From assembly GCF_004342685.1 (NCBI RefSeq), contig NZ_SMBZ01000023.1, positions 1 through 52,072 on the forward strand: DNA of 52,072 nucleotides. Direction: 5' to 3'. Position 1 is the stretch's first letter, and each line of letters opens with the position of its first letter. Both the position numbers and the translations under genes were made by a program. This stretch comes from Sphingobacterium alimentarium (GTDB lineage Bacteria > Bacteroidota > Bacteroidia > Sphingobacteriales > Sphingobacteriaceae). Of the stretch, positions 27,308 through 36,158 are shown piece by piece. Below the pieces are notes generated by a model. The model had not been told where the DNA came from, ran no database searches, and worked only from the letters and a program-made list of their open reading frames with translations.

Positions 27308-27961
27308 ATGGCAATAGAGCATAAAGATATAGCGGCAATACGAGAGGATTATTCCAAAGGTTCATTGTCAGAAAATGACACCTTGGCCAATCCTTTCGAA
27401 CAGTTCGAATTATGGTTTAAGCAGGCGATTACTTCGCAGGTTTTAGAACCTAATGCGATGGTACTTTCCACGATTAATAAAGAGGGTTATCCTTCTTCAC
27501 GAGTGGTATTACTGAAGGATTTGAAAGCTGACGGTTTGAGTTTCTTTACCAACTATACCAGCCAGAAGGGAAAAGATATCGCAGAATATGACAAAGTAAG
27601 TTTGTTGTTTTTTTGGGGCGAATTGCAAAGACAAGTGCGTATTGAAGGTCGAGTGACTTATTTGTCCCCCGAGGATTCGGATGAATATTTTGCTTCACGG
27701 CCGCGCGGAAGTCAAATCGGAGCCTGGTCTTCTCCGCAGAGTGAAATTATCGCGGATAGATCGTTTTTAGAAAAACTTGTAGCAGAGCATGAGCGGGAAT
27801 TCACCGACTTGGATGCGATTCCACGTCCCTCTTTTTGGGGAGGATATATGGTGCAGCCGGTTCGTTTTGAATTCTGGCAAGGTCGTAGTTCGCGCTTGCA
27901 TGACCGAATTATATATACATTATCAAACAGTGAATGGATTAAAAATAGATTGGCACCATGA
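27308..27961 (+). CDS. pdxH: Pyridoxamine 5'-phosphate oxidase
   Basis: This FMN enzyme makes pyridoxal 5'-phosphate (vitamin B6) from PNP or PMP in the cytosol. The 217-residue length is standard. FMN-site motifs SSRVVLLKDLKADGLSFFTN and SQKGKDI are present, with RVEGRVTYLSPEDSDEYFAS in the middle and the C-terminal signature VRFEFWQGRSSRLHDRI. A -7 box TAAGTTTG lies at 27279-27286, without a clear -33 box. The stop codon overlaps the nuoC start (ATGA), so pdxH and nuoCD are translationally coupled. Confidence 0.97.
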   Translation: MAIEHKDIAAIREDYSKGSLSENDTLANPFEQFELWFKQAITSQVLEPNAMVLSTINKEGYPSSRVVLLKDLKADGLSFFTNYTSQKGKDIAEYDKVSLLFFWGELQRQVRIEGRVTYLSPEDSDEYFASRPRGSQIGAWSSPQSEIIADRSFLEKLVAEHEREFTDLDAIPRPSFWGGYMVQPVRFEFWQGRSSRLHDRIIYTLSNSEWIKNRLAP

Positions 27962-28455
27962 TCGATAAAATACTAAAGCATCTACAAGCTGAATTCGGGG
28001 TTCAAAGTGTGGCCTTACTTGAAGGAACAAAGCAGGATACTGTTGTCGTTCCTAAAGAACATTTGGTGGATGTCTGTAAGCTATTACGCGACCATAAGGA
28101 ATTCTATTTTGATTTTCTAGCGAATATTACGGCGGTAGATTACCATCCCGAAAACCGATTTGCGCTGGTGTATAATTTGGCATCATTGCCCTATCAAACG
28201 CAGCTGACTATTCGCGTAGAATTGCCCATGGAAAATAGAGATGAGAACAACCTTCCCGAGGTGCCATCCGTAAGCAGCATATGGCGTACAGCAGATTGGC
28301 ATGAGCGCGAGGCATTCGACTTAATGGGGATTTATTTTACGGATCATCCGGATTTGCGAAGAATCTTATTACCCGACGATTGGGCGGGGTTTCCGCTGAG
28401 AAAAGATTATAAAGATGCAGAATCCTATCACGGTATTAAGATAAAAGGAGAGTAA
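27958..28455 (+). CDS. nuoC: NADH-quinone oxidoreductase subunit C
   Basis: A 165-residue subunit of the peripheral arm of respiratory Complex I (PF00329). The family signature [20 protein letters not shown] followed by [19 protein letters not shown] is complete. As in most bacteria outside the enterics, C and D are separate proteins. The ATG overlaps the pdxH stop; nuoD follows after one base. No nuoA/B lies upstream, which is unusual, because the C subunit is normally encoded after A and B. Confidence 0.97.
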   Translation: MIDKILKHLQAEFGVQSVALLEGTKQDTVVVPKEHLVDVCKLLRDHKEFYFDFLANITAVDYHPENRFALVYNLASLPYQTQLTIRVELPMENRDENNLPEVPSVSSIWRTADWHEREAFDLMGIYFTDHPDLRRILLPDDWAGFPLRKDYKDAESYHGIKIKGE

Positions 28456-28456
28456 T

Positions 28457-29650
28457 ATGCTGGAAAAATATAACACCGCATACCAGCGGTATTTGGATAA
28501 AATAGCCAGTGTGGGATCCACCGAAATGGTGATTAATATGGGCCCACAGCACCCTTCGACACATGGTGTGCTCCGATTGGAGCTGATTACAGATGGCGAA
28601 ATTGTCAAGGATGTCATTCCTCATCTTGGCTATTTGCATCGCTGTTTTGATAAGCACGCGGAGTCCATGAATTACGGCAAGACCATTCCATTTACTGATC
28701 GTTTGGATTATTTGGCGTCTATGAATAATAGCCACAGTTTTGTGATGGGTGTGGAGCGCATGTTGGGCATGGAAGACAAAATACCCAAGAGAATAGAATA
28801 TATTCGTGTATTGGTGTGCGAATTGAACCGTATTGCGTCGCACTTGATTGCTATTGGTACCTATGGAATAGATATTGGAGCATTCACACCTTTCCTTTGG
28901 TGTTTTAGAGATAGAGAGCATATCATGAATATGCTGGAGTGGGCATCAGGATCTCGTATGCTATACAACTATATTTGGGTGGGTGGATTGTTCTACGATC
29001 TTCCTGTTGGATTTGAAGAACGATGCAAGGATTTTGTTAAATATTTCAAACCAAAATTGGATGAGTTGGATGGGCTATTAACCAACAATCAAATATTTAT
29101 TGAGCGTACGGCTAATATCGGCGTTCTGCCGGCGGATGTAGCCATTAATTACGGCTGTTCAGGACCTATGCTGCGTGCAAGTGGAATAAAATGGGATCTG
29201 AGAAGGATCGATGGGTATTCCGTATATCCGGAGTTGGAGTTTGATATTCCTGTAGGCCAAGGATTGATGGGTAGTGTAGGAGACTGTTGGGACCGCTACA
29301 AAGTACGCGTTGATGAAGTGCGTGAATCCTTAAAAATAATAGAACAATGTGTAAATCGGTTAATGTCGGATTATGCACGTTTGCCGGATTTCGATCCGAG
29401 GGCTTTAGTACCCAAGAAGATTAATACTGGCAATCAATCCTATTATGTACGAGCAGAAAATCCAAAGGGTGAACTAGGTTTTTATTTTGAAACAAAAGAA
29501 AAAACCGATATACCTAGACGTTTAAAAGCGCGTGGTCCTAGTTTTAATAATTTATCGGTTTTACCCGAATTAGGGAAAGGCGTATTAATCGCAGATCTAA
29601 TTGCTATACTAGGTTCCATAGATATCGTATTGGGAGAAGTAGATAGATAA
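28457..29650 (+). CDS. nuoD: NADH-quinone oxidoreductase subunit D
   Basis: A 397-residue 49-kDa-type subunit that forms the quinone site of Complex I with Nuo[19 protein letters not shown] is the diagnostic motif; the His of the HPSTHG loop contacts quinone. [14 protein letters not shown] and the C-terminal [19 protein letters not shown] also match. An AAGGAG-like sequence, part of the nuoC end, precedes the start. No nuoE-N follow: the next genes are unknown small ORFs, after a new promoter and a terminator. Either the remaining subunits lie elsewhere, or this pair was separated by rearrangement. Confidence 0.97.
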   Translation: MLEKYNTAYQRYLDKIASVGSTEMVINMGPQHPSTHGVLRLELITDGEIVKDVIPHLGYLHRCFDKHAESMNYGKTIPFTDRLDYLASMNNSHSFVMGVERMLGMEDKIPKRIEYIRVLVCELNRIASHLIAIGTYGIDIGAFTPFLWCFRDREHIMNMLEWASGSRMLYNYIWVGGLFYDLPVGFEERCKDFVKYFKPKLDELDGLLTNNQIFIERTANIGVLPADVAINYGCSGPMLRASGIKWDLRRIDGYSVYPELEFDIPVGQGLMGSVGDCWDRYKVRVDEVRESLKIIEQCVNRLMSDYARLPDFDPRALVPKKINTGNQSYYVRAENPKGELGFYFETKEKTDIPRRLKARGPSFNNLSVLPELGKGVLIADLIAILGSIDIVLGEVDR

Positions 29651-29680
29651 AAACAAAAACGCAAGAAAACGCAAAAATAA

Positions 29681-29711
29681 TTTGCATAGTAAACTAGATT
29701 TTGTATTTTTG
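29681..29711 (+). promoter_or_regulatory. Strong predicted promoter after nuoD
   Basis: TTTG at 29681-29684, a 19-base spacer, TATTTTTG at 29704-29711. This is a full match to the Bacteroidetes pattern. The start would be near 29716, only about 30 bases before a strong terminator hairpin. Confidence 0.65.
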
Positions 29712-29746
29712 TGTTCTCATAATTTAAGTTTATAATTGGTTAATAG

Positions 29747-29785
29747 ATGAGTCTACAACAGCCCTGTTGTAGGCTCATTCTTTTT
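29747..29785 (+). terminator. Strong terminator after nuoD / end of a possible short RNA
   Basis: A 14-bp stem ATGAGTCTACAACA / TGTTGTAGGCTCAT (one G-U), loop GCCC, then a T-run. Confidence 0.85.
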
Positions 29786-29877
29786 ATAGATAATTCGTTT
29801 CAAGTTTCTCATAAATTTAATTGCTTACCTCAACCATATTATTCTATTCGTTGTTATTTTCAAAACACAATGGCTTT

Positions 29878-30075
29878 ATGACACGAGAAGAAATACAAGA
29901 ATTGATAGACAGTGATTTTCATGTCTTAAAAGAAGGAATAGCCATCAAAGTGGATGGCGAAATAGTGGATTATATAGAAAAACTCGACGAAAAGGGTAGC
30001 CCTATATATGTTTTGAAAGATTTACTTAAATGGTCTGACGATGAGTTACAACGATTGCAAACACCCTCAATTTAA
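29878..30075 (+). CDS. Small hypothetical acidic protein (65 aa)
   Basis: I start this at the ATG at 29878 (MTREEIQELIDSDFHVLKEG), because the 19 upstream codons look non-coding. The product is a 65-residue, acidic, soluble protein with a helix, a short strand segment (IAIKVDGEIVDYIEKL), and a second helix ending LLKWSDDELQRLQ. I do not recognise a family. Its end overlaps a 40-residue membrane ORF in another frame, which suggests coupled translation. Confidence 0.55.
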   Translation: MTREEIQELIDSDFHVLKEGIAIKVDGEIVDYIEKLDEKGSPIYVLKDLLKWSDDELQRLQTPSI

Positions 30076-30163
30076 TCTGTTGCCTGACTGGCTATATAAC
30101 TTGTTGATGTGGCTGTTGGGAATAGGGATATTCACTACATTTGTGGATATGTTTATGGGCTAA
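30041..30163 (+). CDS. Small membrane peptide ORF (40 aa) overlapping the 65-aa gene
   Basis: ATG at 30041, TAA at 30161-30163. The product begins MSYNDCKHPQF and continues with a long hydrophobic segment rich in Leu, Trp and Ile (LPDWLYNLLMWLLGIGIF), ending TTFVDMFMG. A single membrane span is predicted. It shares 35 bases with the 65-aa ORF in the +1 frame. The hydrophobic pattern is not what random reading of AT-rich DNA usually gives, but at this length coding status needs proof. Confidence 0.4.
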   Translation: MSYNDCKHPQFNLLPDWLYNLLMWLLGIGIFTTFVDMFMG

Positions 30164-30325
30164 TGTTTTTGTGAATGCTGATTTAGGCAGCTGTCGGGGG
30201 CTGTGTAGGAGCGGCTAAATTATAGAATATAAATGATTGAATAATATGTCTTATCCGAGAGATATTATTAAACTATTCTAATTTAATTGTTTATATTAAA
30301 AGTATATTTTAGTAATTCGCTATGT

Positions 30326-31651
30326 ATGAAATGGCTACTCACCATACTCATCTCTTTGATGTCCCTGCTGCCTGTTAAAGGTCAGAATTGGCAACTACCT
30401 CCAGATAAAGATCACGTCATTATACCTTTTGATTTCGTTAATAACCTTATTATTGTACCAGTATTGCTTAATGATGAGCCACTATCCTTTATAATTGATA
30501 ATGGTGTTAAGGAAACTTTATTGTTTGGTGAGGTCTTAGATTCTGTCAAATTAAAAAATACATCTTCTTTTTCGTTTCAAGGTTTTGGGATAGGTGAGCC
30601 TATAAAAGGACTTATGTCTTTGTACAATAAGTTGCAGGTCGGTGGATTAGTGGACACGAGCCACCATTTATACGTCATCACCGATTCCGCATTCAATATT
30701 TCTAAAAATATCGGTATTCATATTCACGGTATTCTGGGAAGTACATTCTTCCGGAATAATGTAGTGTCAATTGACTACGTCAAAAAGAAAATTACATTCG
30801 CCAAGCGTACGGAAGACTTGAATGTTAAATTATCAAAGTACCAAAAATTGCCCATAAGCATTGAAAATGAGCGCGCGTATGCAAGGGTGAACATAAACGC
30901 CATGAAACAACGTTATGCGGATTGCAAAATGCTATTGGATTTGGGCAATTCAGATCCAATGATGATATTTCATCGCGAATTTCCTGAATATAAAATAAGC
31001 CCTCCTTCAATAAGAGAATACCTCGGCTTTGGGTTCAATGGTGCAGTGCATGGATATAAAAATAGAATTAAGAACCTTCAGATTGCAGATTTTGATATTA
31101 AATTACCAATAGTTTCCTATCCAGATAGCAATAGCTACGATCCGAAGAAGTTGGTTGCCAATCGCATGGGGTCTATTGGTAATCAGATACTAAGCCGGTT
31201 TTATCTGGTGTTTGACTATGTCGACAATGTGGTCTATATGAGACCAAACAAATATTTCGATAAACCCTATACTTTAGATATGAGTGGAATCGAAGTGGTA
31301 CACGAAGGATTTGAATTTGTGAAACATCGTTTGACGAACTTTTCAGATAATAAGGATGGTCGTACCACAATCAATTTTAGCACGGAGGTGAACTATCAAA
31401 TCGAACTGCATGCAACCTATATTATAGACCAGGTAAGACCAAATTCTCCGGCAGAAAGAGCGGGTGTGATGATAGGAGACAGGCTTCTGCGCATAAATGG
31501 GCGGGGCGTAGGAAAAATGAAATTGCAGGATATTAAAAATAAACTACAAGCTGGGCAGGATAAGTTGGTAAAAATCAAATTAGCACGCAATGATGAAGAA
31601 ATGTCGGTTGAATTTCGCTTAGTAGATCCTTTGGCGCTTCCTATTATCTAA
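30326..31651 (+). CDS. Exported retropepsin-like protein with C-terminal PDZ domain
   Basis: A 441-residue protein starting at the ATG at 30326, which opens a signal peptide (MKWLLTILISLMSLLPVKGQ). Two retropepsin-like half domains follow, each with a psi-loop: LSFIIDNGVKETLLF (about residue 54) and CKMLLDLGNSDPMMIF (about residue 205). The catalytic triplet D-T/S-G is D-N-G in the first and D-L-G in the second, so protease activity is doubtful. The C-terminal 80 residues form a PDZ domain (NSPAERAGVMIGDRLLRING). Such aspartyl-protease-like/PDZ proteins are common in Bacteroidetes; roles are unclear. Confidence 0.85.
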   Translation: MKWLLTILISLMSLLPVKGQNWQLPPDKDHVIIPFDFVNNLIIVPVLLNDEPLSFIIDNGVKETLLFGEVLDSVKLKNTSSFSFQGFGIGEPIKGLMSLYNKLQVGGLVDTSHHLYVITDSAFNISKNIGIHIHGILGSTFFRNNVVSIDYVKKKITFAKRTEDLNVKLSKYQKLPISIENERAYARVNINAMKQRYADCKMLLDLGNSDPMMIFHREFPEYKISPPSIREYLGFGFNGAVHGYKNRIKNLQIADFDIKLPIVSYPDSNSYDPKKLVANRMGSIGNQILSRFYLVFDYVDNVVYMRPNKYFDKPYTLDMSGIEVVHEGFEFVKHRLTNFSDNKDGRTTINFSTEVNYQIELHATYIIDQVRPNSPAERAGVMIGDRLLRINGRGVGKMKLQDIKNKLQAGQDKLVKIKLARNDEEMSVEFRLVDPLALPII

Positions 31652-31786
31652 CAGATGCGTGTTTTATGTCAATCCAGCATTAGAGCCTGACAAGGTTATG
31701 ATGTAATAATTAACCGCATATATCCCTAAAAGAAATAATAGTTTTTTTTCGGCATTGTCAAATCCCTCCATATTGAATTCGATATC

Positions 31787-32161
31787 CTAATGATAATGGA
31801 ATTTTTCCCAATTGAATTTGGATTTTATCAGTATTAATTTATCTCCCTGCGGGTTTTCCAAAAAAAACTGATTGGAGAAGAAATTGTTTAACTTAATGAC
31901 ATACTCCTTCTGATTCTTAAATGAAATGTGGATTTCACCACTCCAAGTCATCGCTAAAAGTGCGACTTCATTTTTGTTTGCCATGTCAATGACAGAAAGA
32001 CTTGTACCAAATGCTCCCTTTGGTTTTATTTCGTATTTGTTGGATTCGCTTATAATTATTTCTGCCCGGACATAAAAATAATTTTTATAGCAGATTTGTC
32101 CAATACTATTATCCTGATGGGTTATTGTAAATACCTTTCTATCTGTTGAGCGAGCTTCCAT
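31787..32161 (-). CDS. Hypothetical protein (124 aa), possibly LURP-one/tubby-like
   Basis: A 124-residue soluble protein, rich in beta strands and aromatic residues. The pattern KYEIKPKGAFGTSLSVID with ALLAMTWSGEIHISFKNQ resembles small beta-barrel tubby-C/LURP-one domains. This is a weak visual match and not an assignment. The gene stands alone between AT-rich gaps. Confidence 0.5.
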   Translation of the reverse strand: MEARSTDRKVFTITHQDNSIGQICYKNYFYVRAEIIISESNKYEIKPKGAFGTSLSVIDMANKNEVALLAMTWSGEIHISFKNQKEYVIKLNNFFSNQFFLENPQGDKLILIKSKFNWEKFHYH

Positions 32162-32342
32162 ACAAGTAATCTGTTTTATTTTTGTTAACCAAAAAGAGAA
32201 TTAATATTTAAACTTTGGTTAAATTAAACAAATTATTTAATAGTTTATTTGTTTTCTGAATAAACCGAAAAAATGTACATTTACTACTACATTCTGTATA
32301 ATAATTGCCTGGAATCGTTGCGTAAGACATGTATAAAGTGAT

Positions 32343-33131
32343 TTATATCACTTTATAATGCTTCAGTGCGTTCCAGATTCCATCATAATCTACATCATCG
32401 GTGATGTAGTCCGCTATCTCTTTTACTTCAGGATTGGCATTACCCATTGCTACGCCAATACCCACGTGCTTGAGCATAGTAATATCATTTCCTCCGTCCC
32501 CAAAAGCCATCGTGTTGGCAACATCAATCCCAAAATATTGACAAAAAATATCGATTCCAATCTGCTTACTTTGTCCTTTAGGATTCACATCTGCAAATAA
32601 TGGAGACCATCTCGATGCTAAAGAATTGGGCATTACCTGTGCCATAAATTCTTTTTCCTCTTCCGGTCCGAGGAAAATATTTGTTTGCAGGATAGACTCT
32701 ACATCGACATTTTCTATATCCACCGTAGGAGGAACAGGCAAATTGAGATGTGCGTACATACCTGCAATTTCGGGTGTCACATCATGGATGCTGACCTCTT
32801 TTTCGGACATGAACGAAAAACTCAATGGATGCTCTTTGGCATATTGCAATACTGATTTTATGTCATTGGGATCTATATTTTGCTTGAACAGAATTTCACC
32901 TTCTTTGGTCACACAATAACCGCCATTGAATGTAATGAATCCATCAAAATTGAGATAACGTACATGATCAATGCTATTGATGGATCGTCCCGTAGATAGA
33001 ATGGTTTTAATTCCTTTGGCTTGTAATTGCTCAATTGCTTCTTCGGTAGAAGCCGCCACTTCATGTGTTTTGAAACTCAGTAATGTACCATCGATATCAA
33101 AAAAAACGGCTTGAATAGTTGGGTTTTGCAT
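32343..33131 (-). CDS. Cof-type HAD superfamily phosphatase
   Basis: A 262-residue protein starting at the ATG at 33131; a longer frame to 33245 would overlap the neighbouring promoter. HAD motif I is FFDIDGTLLSF, motif II is ILSTGRS, and motifs III/IV are the Lys near GQSKQIGID and FGDGGNDITML. The C2 cap between II and III marks it as Cof/IIB type, acting on small phosphates such as sugar phosphates or PLP. Substrate unknown. It is divergent from the methyltransferase gene. Confidence 0.93.
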   Translation of the reverse strand: MQNPTIQAVFFDIDGTLLSFKTHEVAASTEEAIEQLQAKGIKTILSTGRSINSIDHVRYLNFDGFITFNGGYCVTKEGEILFKQNIDPNDIKSVLQYAKEHPLSFSFMSEKEVSIHDVTPEIAGMYAHLNLPVPPTVDIENVDVESILQTNIFLGPEEEKEFMAQVMPNSLASRWSPLFADVNPKGQSKQIGIDIFCQYFGIDVANTMAFGDGGNDITMLKHVGIGVAMGNANPEVKEIADYITDDVDYDGIWNALKHYKVI

Positions 33132-33226
33132 ATGTATGTAATGTGGCTCAAAAGTAAAAACATATTCGTCAAAATTCAACTTCGCTAGCACTTTTCGTAT
33201 CTTTGTTGCAATTATCAAATAATAAT

Positions 33227-34408
33227 ATGAGCGTATTAGCCGCATTCTTCAATCAAATGTCCGAAAGTATACAAAAGGATCGTTTTATCAAGTTGTCTCT
33301 TGGAAACTATAAAGGTGAGATTGACCAGCTTAAGAATATTTATGTGAAAACTGTGCTCATCAAGCGCGCGATTAAGCTTTCATTTACCTACCGATACAAG
33401 ACACGTGATATCACCAAAAATTTTGATGTGGAAGTGGGAATTCGTGAGATTGAAAGTCTATTGGATCCCAATGGTTTTCGGATTTGTACCTTGTTTACCC
33501 CTGAGGAGAATCTGATTTGTGAATGGAATGCCAAGCAGCAATGGCGTGTGAAATCTGAAAAACCTTTGGTCGTAAAGTCTGTGAACCTATCGCATGATAA
33601 ACAAAAAACACGTAAAGTAGGGCAATCGAATAAAACTTATTTAAAAGAATTGCGACTGACAGATGATTCGGGCAATGTGTATAAAAATGCACAGGACAAA
33701 TGGAAGCAGATCAATCATTATATCGAATTACTGAGTACAGAATTGGATGCACTGCCTCCAAAAGATTTGCTCCAAGTAGTGGATATGGGAGCAGGAAAAG
33801 GGTATCTGACATTTGCTTTATTTGATTACCTGAATAATGTGTTGCAACGCAAGACTCGGGTGGAAGGGGTAGAGTATCGCCAAGATTTGGTGGAATTATG
33901 TAATGGTATAGCGGAGAGAAGCCAGTTTGAAAAGTTGCATTTTTCGCAAGGAACTATTGAAGATTACAAACCGGATGCTGATTTGGATATTCTTATCGCG
34001 CTACATGCCTGTGACACTGCTACCGATGATGCAATATATAAGGGAATTCAGCATAATGCCAACCTAATAGTTGTGGCGCCTTGCTGTCATAAGCAAGTCC
34101 GCCGGGAGTTGGAAAAGGTAAAAGCCAAAAACGATTTGTCTTTCATGACGAAGCACGGCATCTTTTTGGAGCGTCATGCCGAAATGTTGACCGATGGGCT
34201 GCGTACATTGATTTTGGAGTATTTTGGTTACCAAACAAAAGTAATGCAATTTATATCGGATGCACATACCCCAAAAAATGTGATGATCGTCGCGGTGAAG
34301 AAAGGAATTGACAAGGAGAAACAACTTCAAATCCTGGAAAATATCAAGTCTACCAAAGATTATTTTGGTATTGGTTACCATTATTTGGAAAAACTCTGTG
34401 GATTATAA
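33227..34408 (+). CDS. SAM-dependent methyltransferase (PF13679 type)
   Basis: A 393-residue protein; I start at the ATG at 33227 (MSVLAAFFNQMSESIQK), because a -7 box TATCTTTG lies at 33198-33205. The N-terminal 160 residues are a basic domain that may bind RNA. The C-terminal domain is a Rossmann methyltransferase: VVDMGAGKGYLTFALFDYL is SAM motif I, DILIALHACDTATDDAI follows, and VVAPCCHKQVRREL is characteristic of the Methyltransf_32 group. The likely target is RNA or protein; not proven. A terminator follows. Confidence 0.88.
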   Translation: MSVLAAFFNQMSESIQKDRFIKLSLGNYKGEIDQLKNIYVKTVLIKRAIKLSFTYRYKTRDITKNFDVEVGIREIESLLDPNGFRICTLFTPEENLICEWNAKQQWRVKSEKPLVVKSVNLSHDKQKTRKVGQSNKTYLKELRLTDDSGNVYKNAQDKWKQINHYIELLSTELDALPPKDLLQVVDMGAGKGYLTFALFDYLNNVLQRKTRVEGVEYRQDLVELCNGIAERSQFEKLHFSQGTIEDYKPDADLDILIALHACDTATDDAIYKGIQHNANLIVVAPCCHKQVRRELEKVKAKNDLSFMTKHGIFLERHAEMLTDGLRTLILEYFGYQTKVMQFISDAHTPKNVMIVAVKKGIDKEKQLQILENIKSTKDYFGIGYHYLEKLCGL

Positions 34409-34411
34409 TAG

Positions 34412-34445
34412 AAAAGCTATTGTACAGACTACAATGGCTTTTTTA
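34412..34445 (+). terminator. Terminator of the methyltransferase gene
   Basis: Stem AAAAGCTATTGTA / TACAATGGCTTTT with one G-U pair, loop CAGAC, then a T-run. Confidence 0.8.
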
Positions 34446-34531
34446 CTATATCAGATTATCTATTACTATTTAGCTTAATTAGGCTATTATGTAGTCAAGC
34501 TTGAGCCTTTAGCTTCAAAGATCTCAAACTA

Positions 34532-35386
34532 TTACTTCAAAAAATTTTGTATTCTTTGAAGTCCCTCCAATAGATGTTCTGGTGGGATACCATGACCTCC
34601 TGAATAATAAAATTTTTGCACATCTACGTTTTTGCTTTTTAGCGCCGTTTCGAATTTTTCAGCCTGTGAAATGGGGGTCAACCTATCATCTCGACCATGG
34701 AGCAGCAAATATTTTATAGTCGTGGCTTGGATGAAATTAACGGGTGAAGCATCATAATATTTTTGTTCTTGGTTTTGTGGTGTTCCGCCCAAGAATGTTT
34801 GCAATACTTCCTTAGCTTCGTTATTTCCATCCGCATATAAGGAATTTAGCGCATACGCTCCAGAAATACCAATTGTTCCTTTCAATCGGGGTGAGGGATT
34901 TTTGGTCGTGTATAAAGCTGCAAGATGTGCGCCCGCACTTTCCGCCAAGTAAATAGCATTAGCATTTACTTGATACGAATCTGCATTACCGAAAATAAAT
35001 TCCATAGCTTTTTTTATGTCTTGTTCGGCCGCAGGATATTGGTTTGCATTAGTAGTCGCCAGTCTATAATTTAATGTGAAGACGGCTATATCGGGAAATT
35101 CTTTTTTGAGATTTTCCAGATTCGCTGTGTTGAGCAACACATCAAAATCGGACTTATCTCCACCTATCCATCCACCGCCATGTATCAATACCAATATCTT
35201 TGTTTTGGAGGAATTTCTTCCTGATGGCAATTGAATATCCATTTTATTTCGCTCATGCGTACCATAACTTACATTTTCTAAGATGACATCTTGGTCGGTG
35301 GGATGTACTATTGGATTATCCTCTTTGCAATTTATCATAAAAAGCAATATTAACGGATAAAGCAGTGAAAATTTGATCTTTCTCAT
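34532..35386 (-). CDS. Alpha/beta-hydrolase lipoprotein (esterase/carboxylesterase type)
   Basis: A 284-residue protein with a lipoprotein signal (LLYPLILLFMINC, Cys about residue 20). The oxyanion motif HGGGWIGG and the nucleophile elbow YLAESAGAHLAAL (G-x-S-x-G replaced by A-E-S-A-G, as in some BD-FAE/hormone-sensitive-lipase members) are followed by HGRDDRLTP (Asp) and SGGHGIP (His). It likely removes acyl groups from sugars or lipids in the periplasm or at the outer membrane. It is divergent from the nuclease gene. Confidence 0.9.
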   Translation of the reverse strand: MRKIKFSLLYPLILLFMINCKEDNPIVHPTDQDVILENVSYGTHERNKMDIQLPSGRNSSKTKILVLIHGGGWIGGDKSDFDVLLNTANLENLKKEFPDIAVFTLNYRLATTNANQYPAAEQDIKKAMEFIFGNADSYQVNANAIYLAESAGAHLAALYTTKNPSPRLKGTIGISGAYALNSLYADGNNEAKEVLQTFLGGTPQNQEQKYYDASPVNFIQATTIKYLLLHGRDDRLTPISQAEKFETALKSKNVDVQKFYYSGGHGIPPEHLLEGLQRIQNFLK

Positions 35387-35514
35387 AACTTTGAAATTTC
35401 AAGGTCCATCATATAGCTTTCAATTATGATACCGATATTAATTTAAGGTTAATTTTCTGTATCGTGTGGAATACTTTATGAAAAGTTAATCGCGAATAAT
35501 AGTATTTTTGCCGC

Positions 35515-36048
35515 ATGATTTCACGCTCATTTTTAGTGCTTACTTCATTTTTATTCAGCTACTGCCAAAGTCAGCATACGGACCAGAATAATATACGTTT
35601 CGAAGGAAACTTTGAAAGTGAAATGTATAGCAATCCTCGTATTTTTAAGGTCGACGCCTATGTGGATGGAGACACATTCTGGATGCTAAATCATAAGGAT
35701 CAAAGGGTAAAAGTAAGGTTAATTGGTATTGATGCACCTGAAACAAAAAATGTTTTCAGAAAGAAAAAGCATCCCTATGGTGCAGAATCAAAACGATATG
35801 TAGATAGTATTCTGACGGAAAACCCTTATGTGAAATTGGATTTCGATGTCGATTCGCTGGATCAATACGGCAGAACTCTGGCCTATGTATACCTGAATAA
35901 TGGGATTTTTCTCAATGAGCACCTGGTTCGTACAGGAAACGCCAGCATAATGACCGTCTCTCCGAATATAAAGTATGAAGATTTGTTTTACAAGGCCCAA
36001 ATCTATGCTCGGCAAAAAAGCTTAGGTATTTGGAAGGATGAACAATAA
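35515..36048 (+). CDS. Thermonuclease (SNase) family exported nuclease
   Basis: A 177-residue lipoprotein or exported nuclease (SFLVLTSFLFSYC). The staphylococcal-nuclease fold is clear: AYVDGDTFWML, VRLIGIDAPETK (Asp and Arg of the active site), YGAESKRYVDSIL, LDQYGRTLAYVYLNNG (catalytic Arg region) and the closing LGIW. These calcium-dependent enzymes cut DNA and RNA. A -7 box TATTTTTG at 35503-35510 lies only 5 bases before the ATG, implying a very short leader or leaderless mRNA. Confidence 0.92.
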   Translation: MISRSFLVLTSFLFSYCQSQHTDQNNIRFEGNFESEMYSNPRIFKVDAYVDGDTFWMLNHKDQRVKVRLIGIDAPETKNVFRKKKHPYGAESKRYVDSILTENPYVKLDFDVDSLDQYGRTLAYVYLNNGIFLNEHLVRTGNASIMTVSPNIKYEDLFYKAQIYARQKSLGIWKDEQ

Positions 36049-36087
36049 ATTTTGATCTATAGTAGACTAACACTATTTTATTTATTC

Positions 36088-36117
36088 GATAGGATTTGAT
36101 TTTTACCTATCTTTTTT
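36088..36117 (+). terminator. Terminator after the nuclease gene
   Basis: Short stem GATAGG / CCTATC with a 12-base loop, followed by a T-run. Confidence 0.55.
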
Positions 36118-36158
36118 ATTTGCTATAATTGTTAACCAAATAATTAACGCATTTAACC

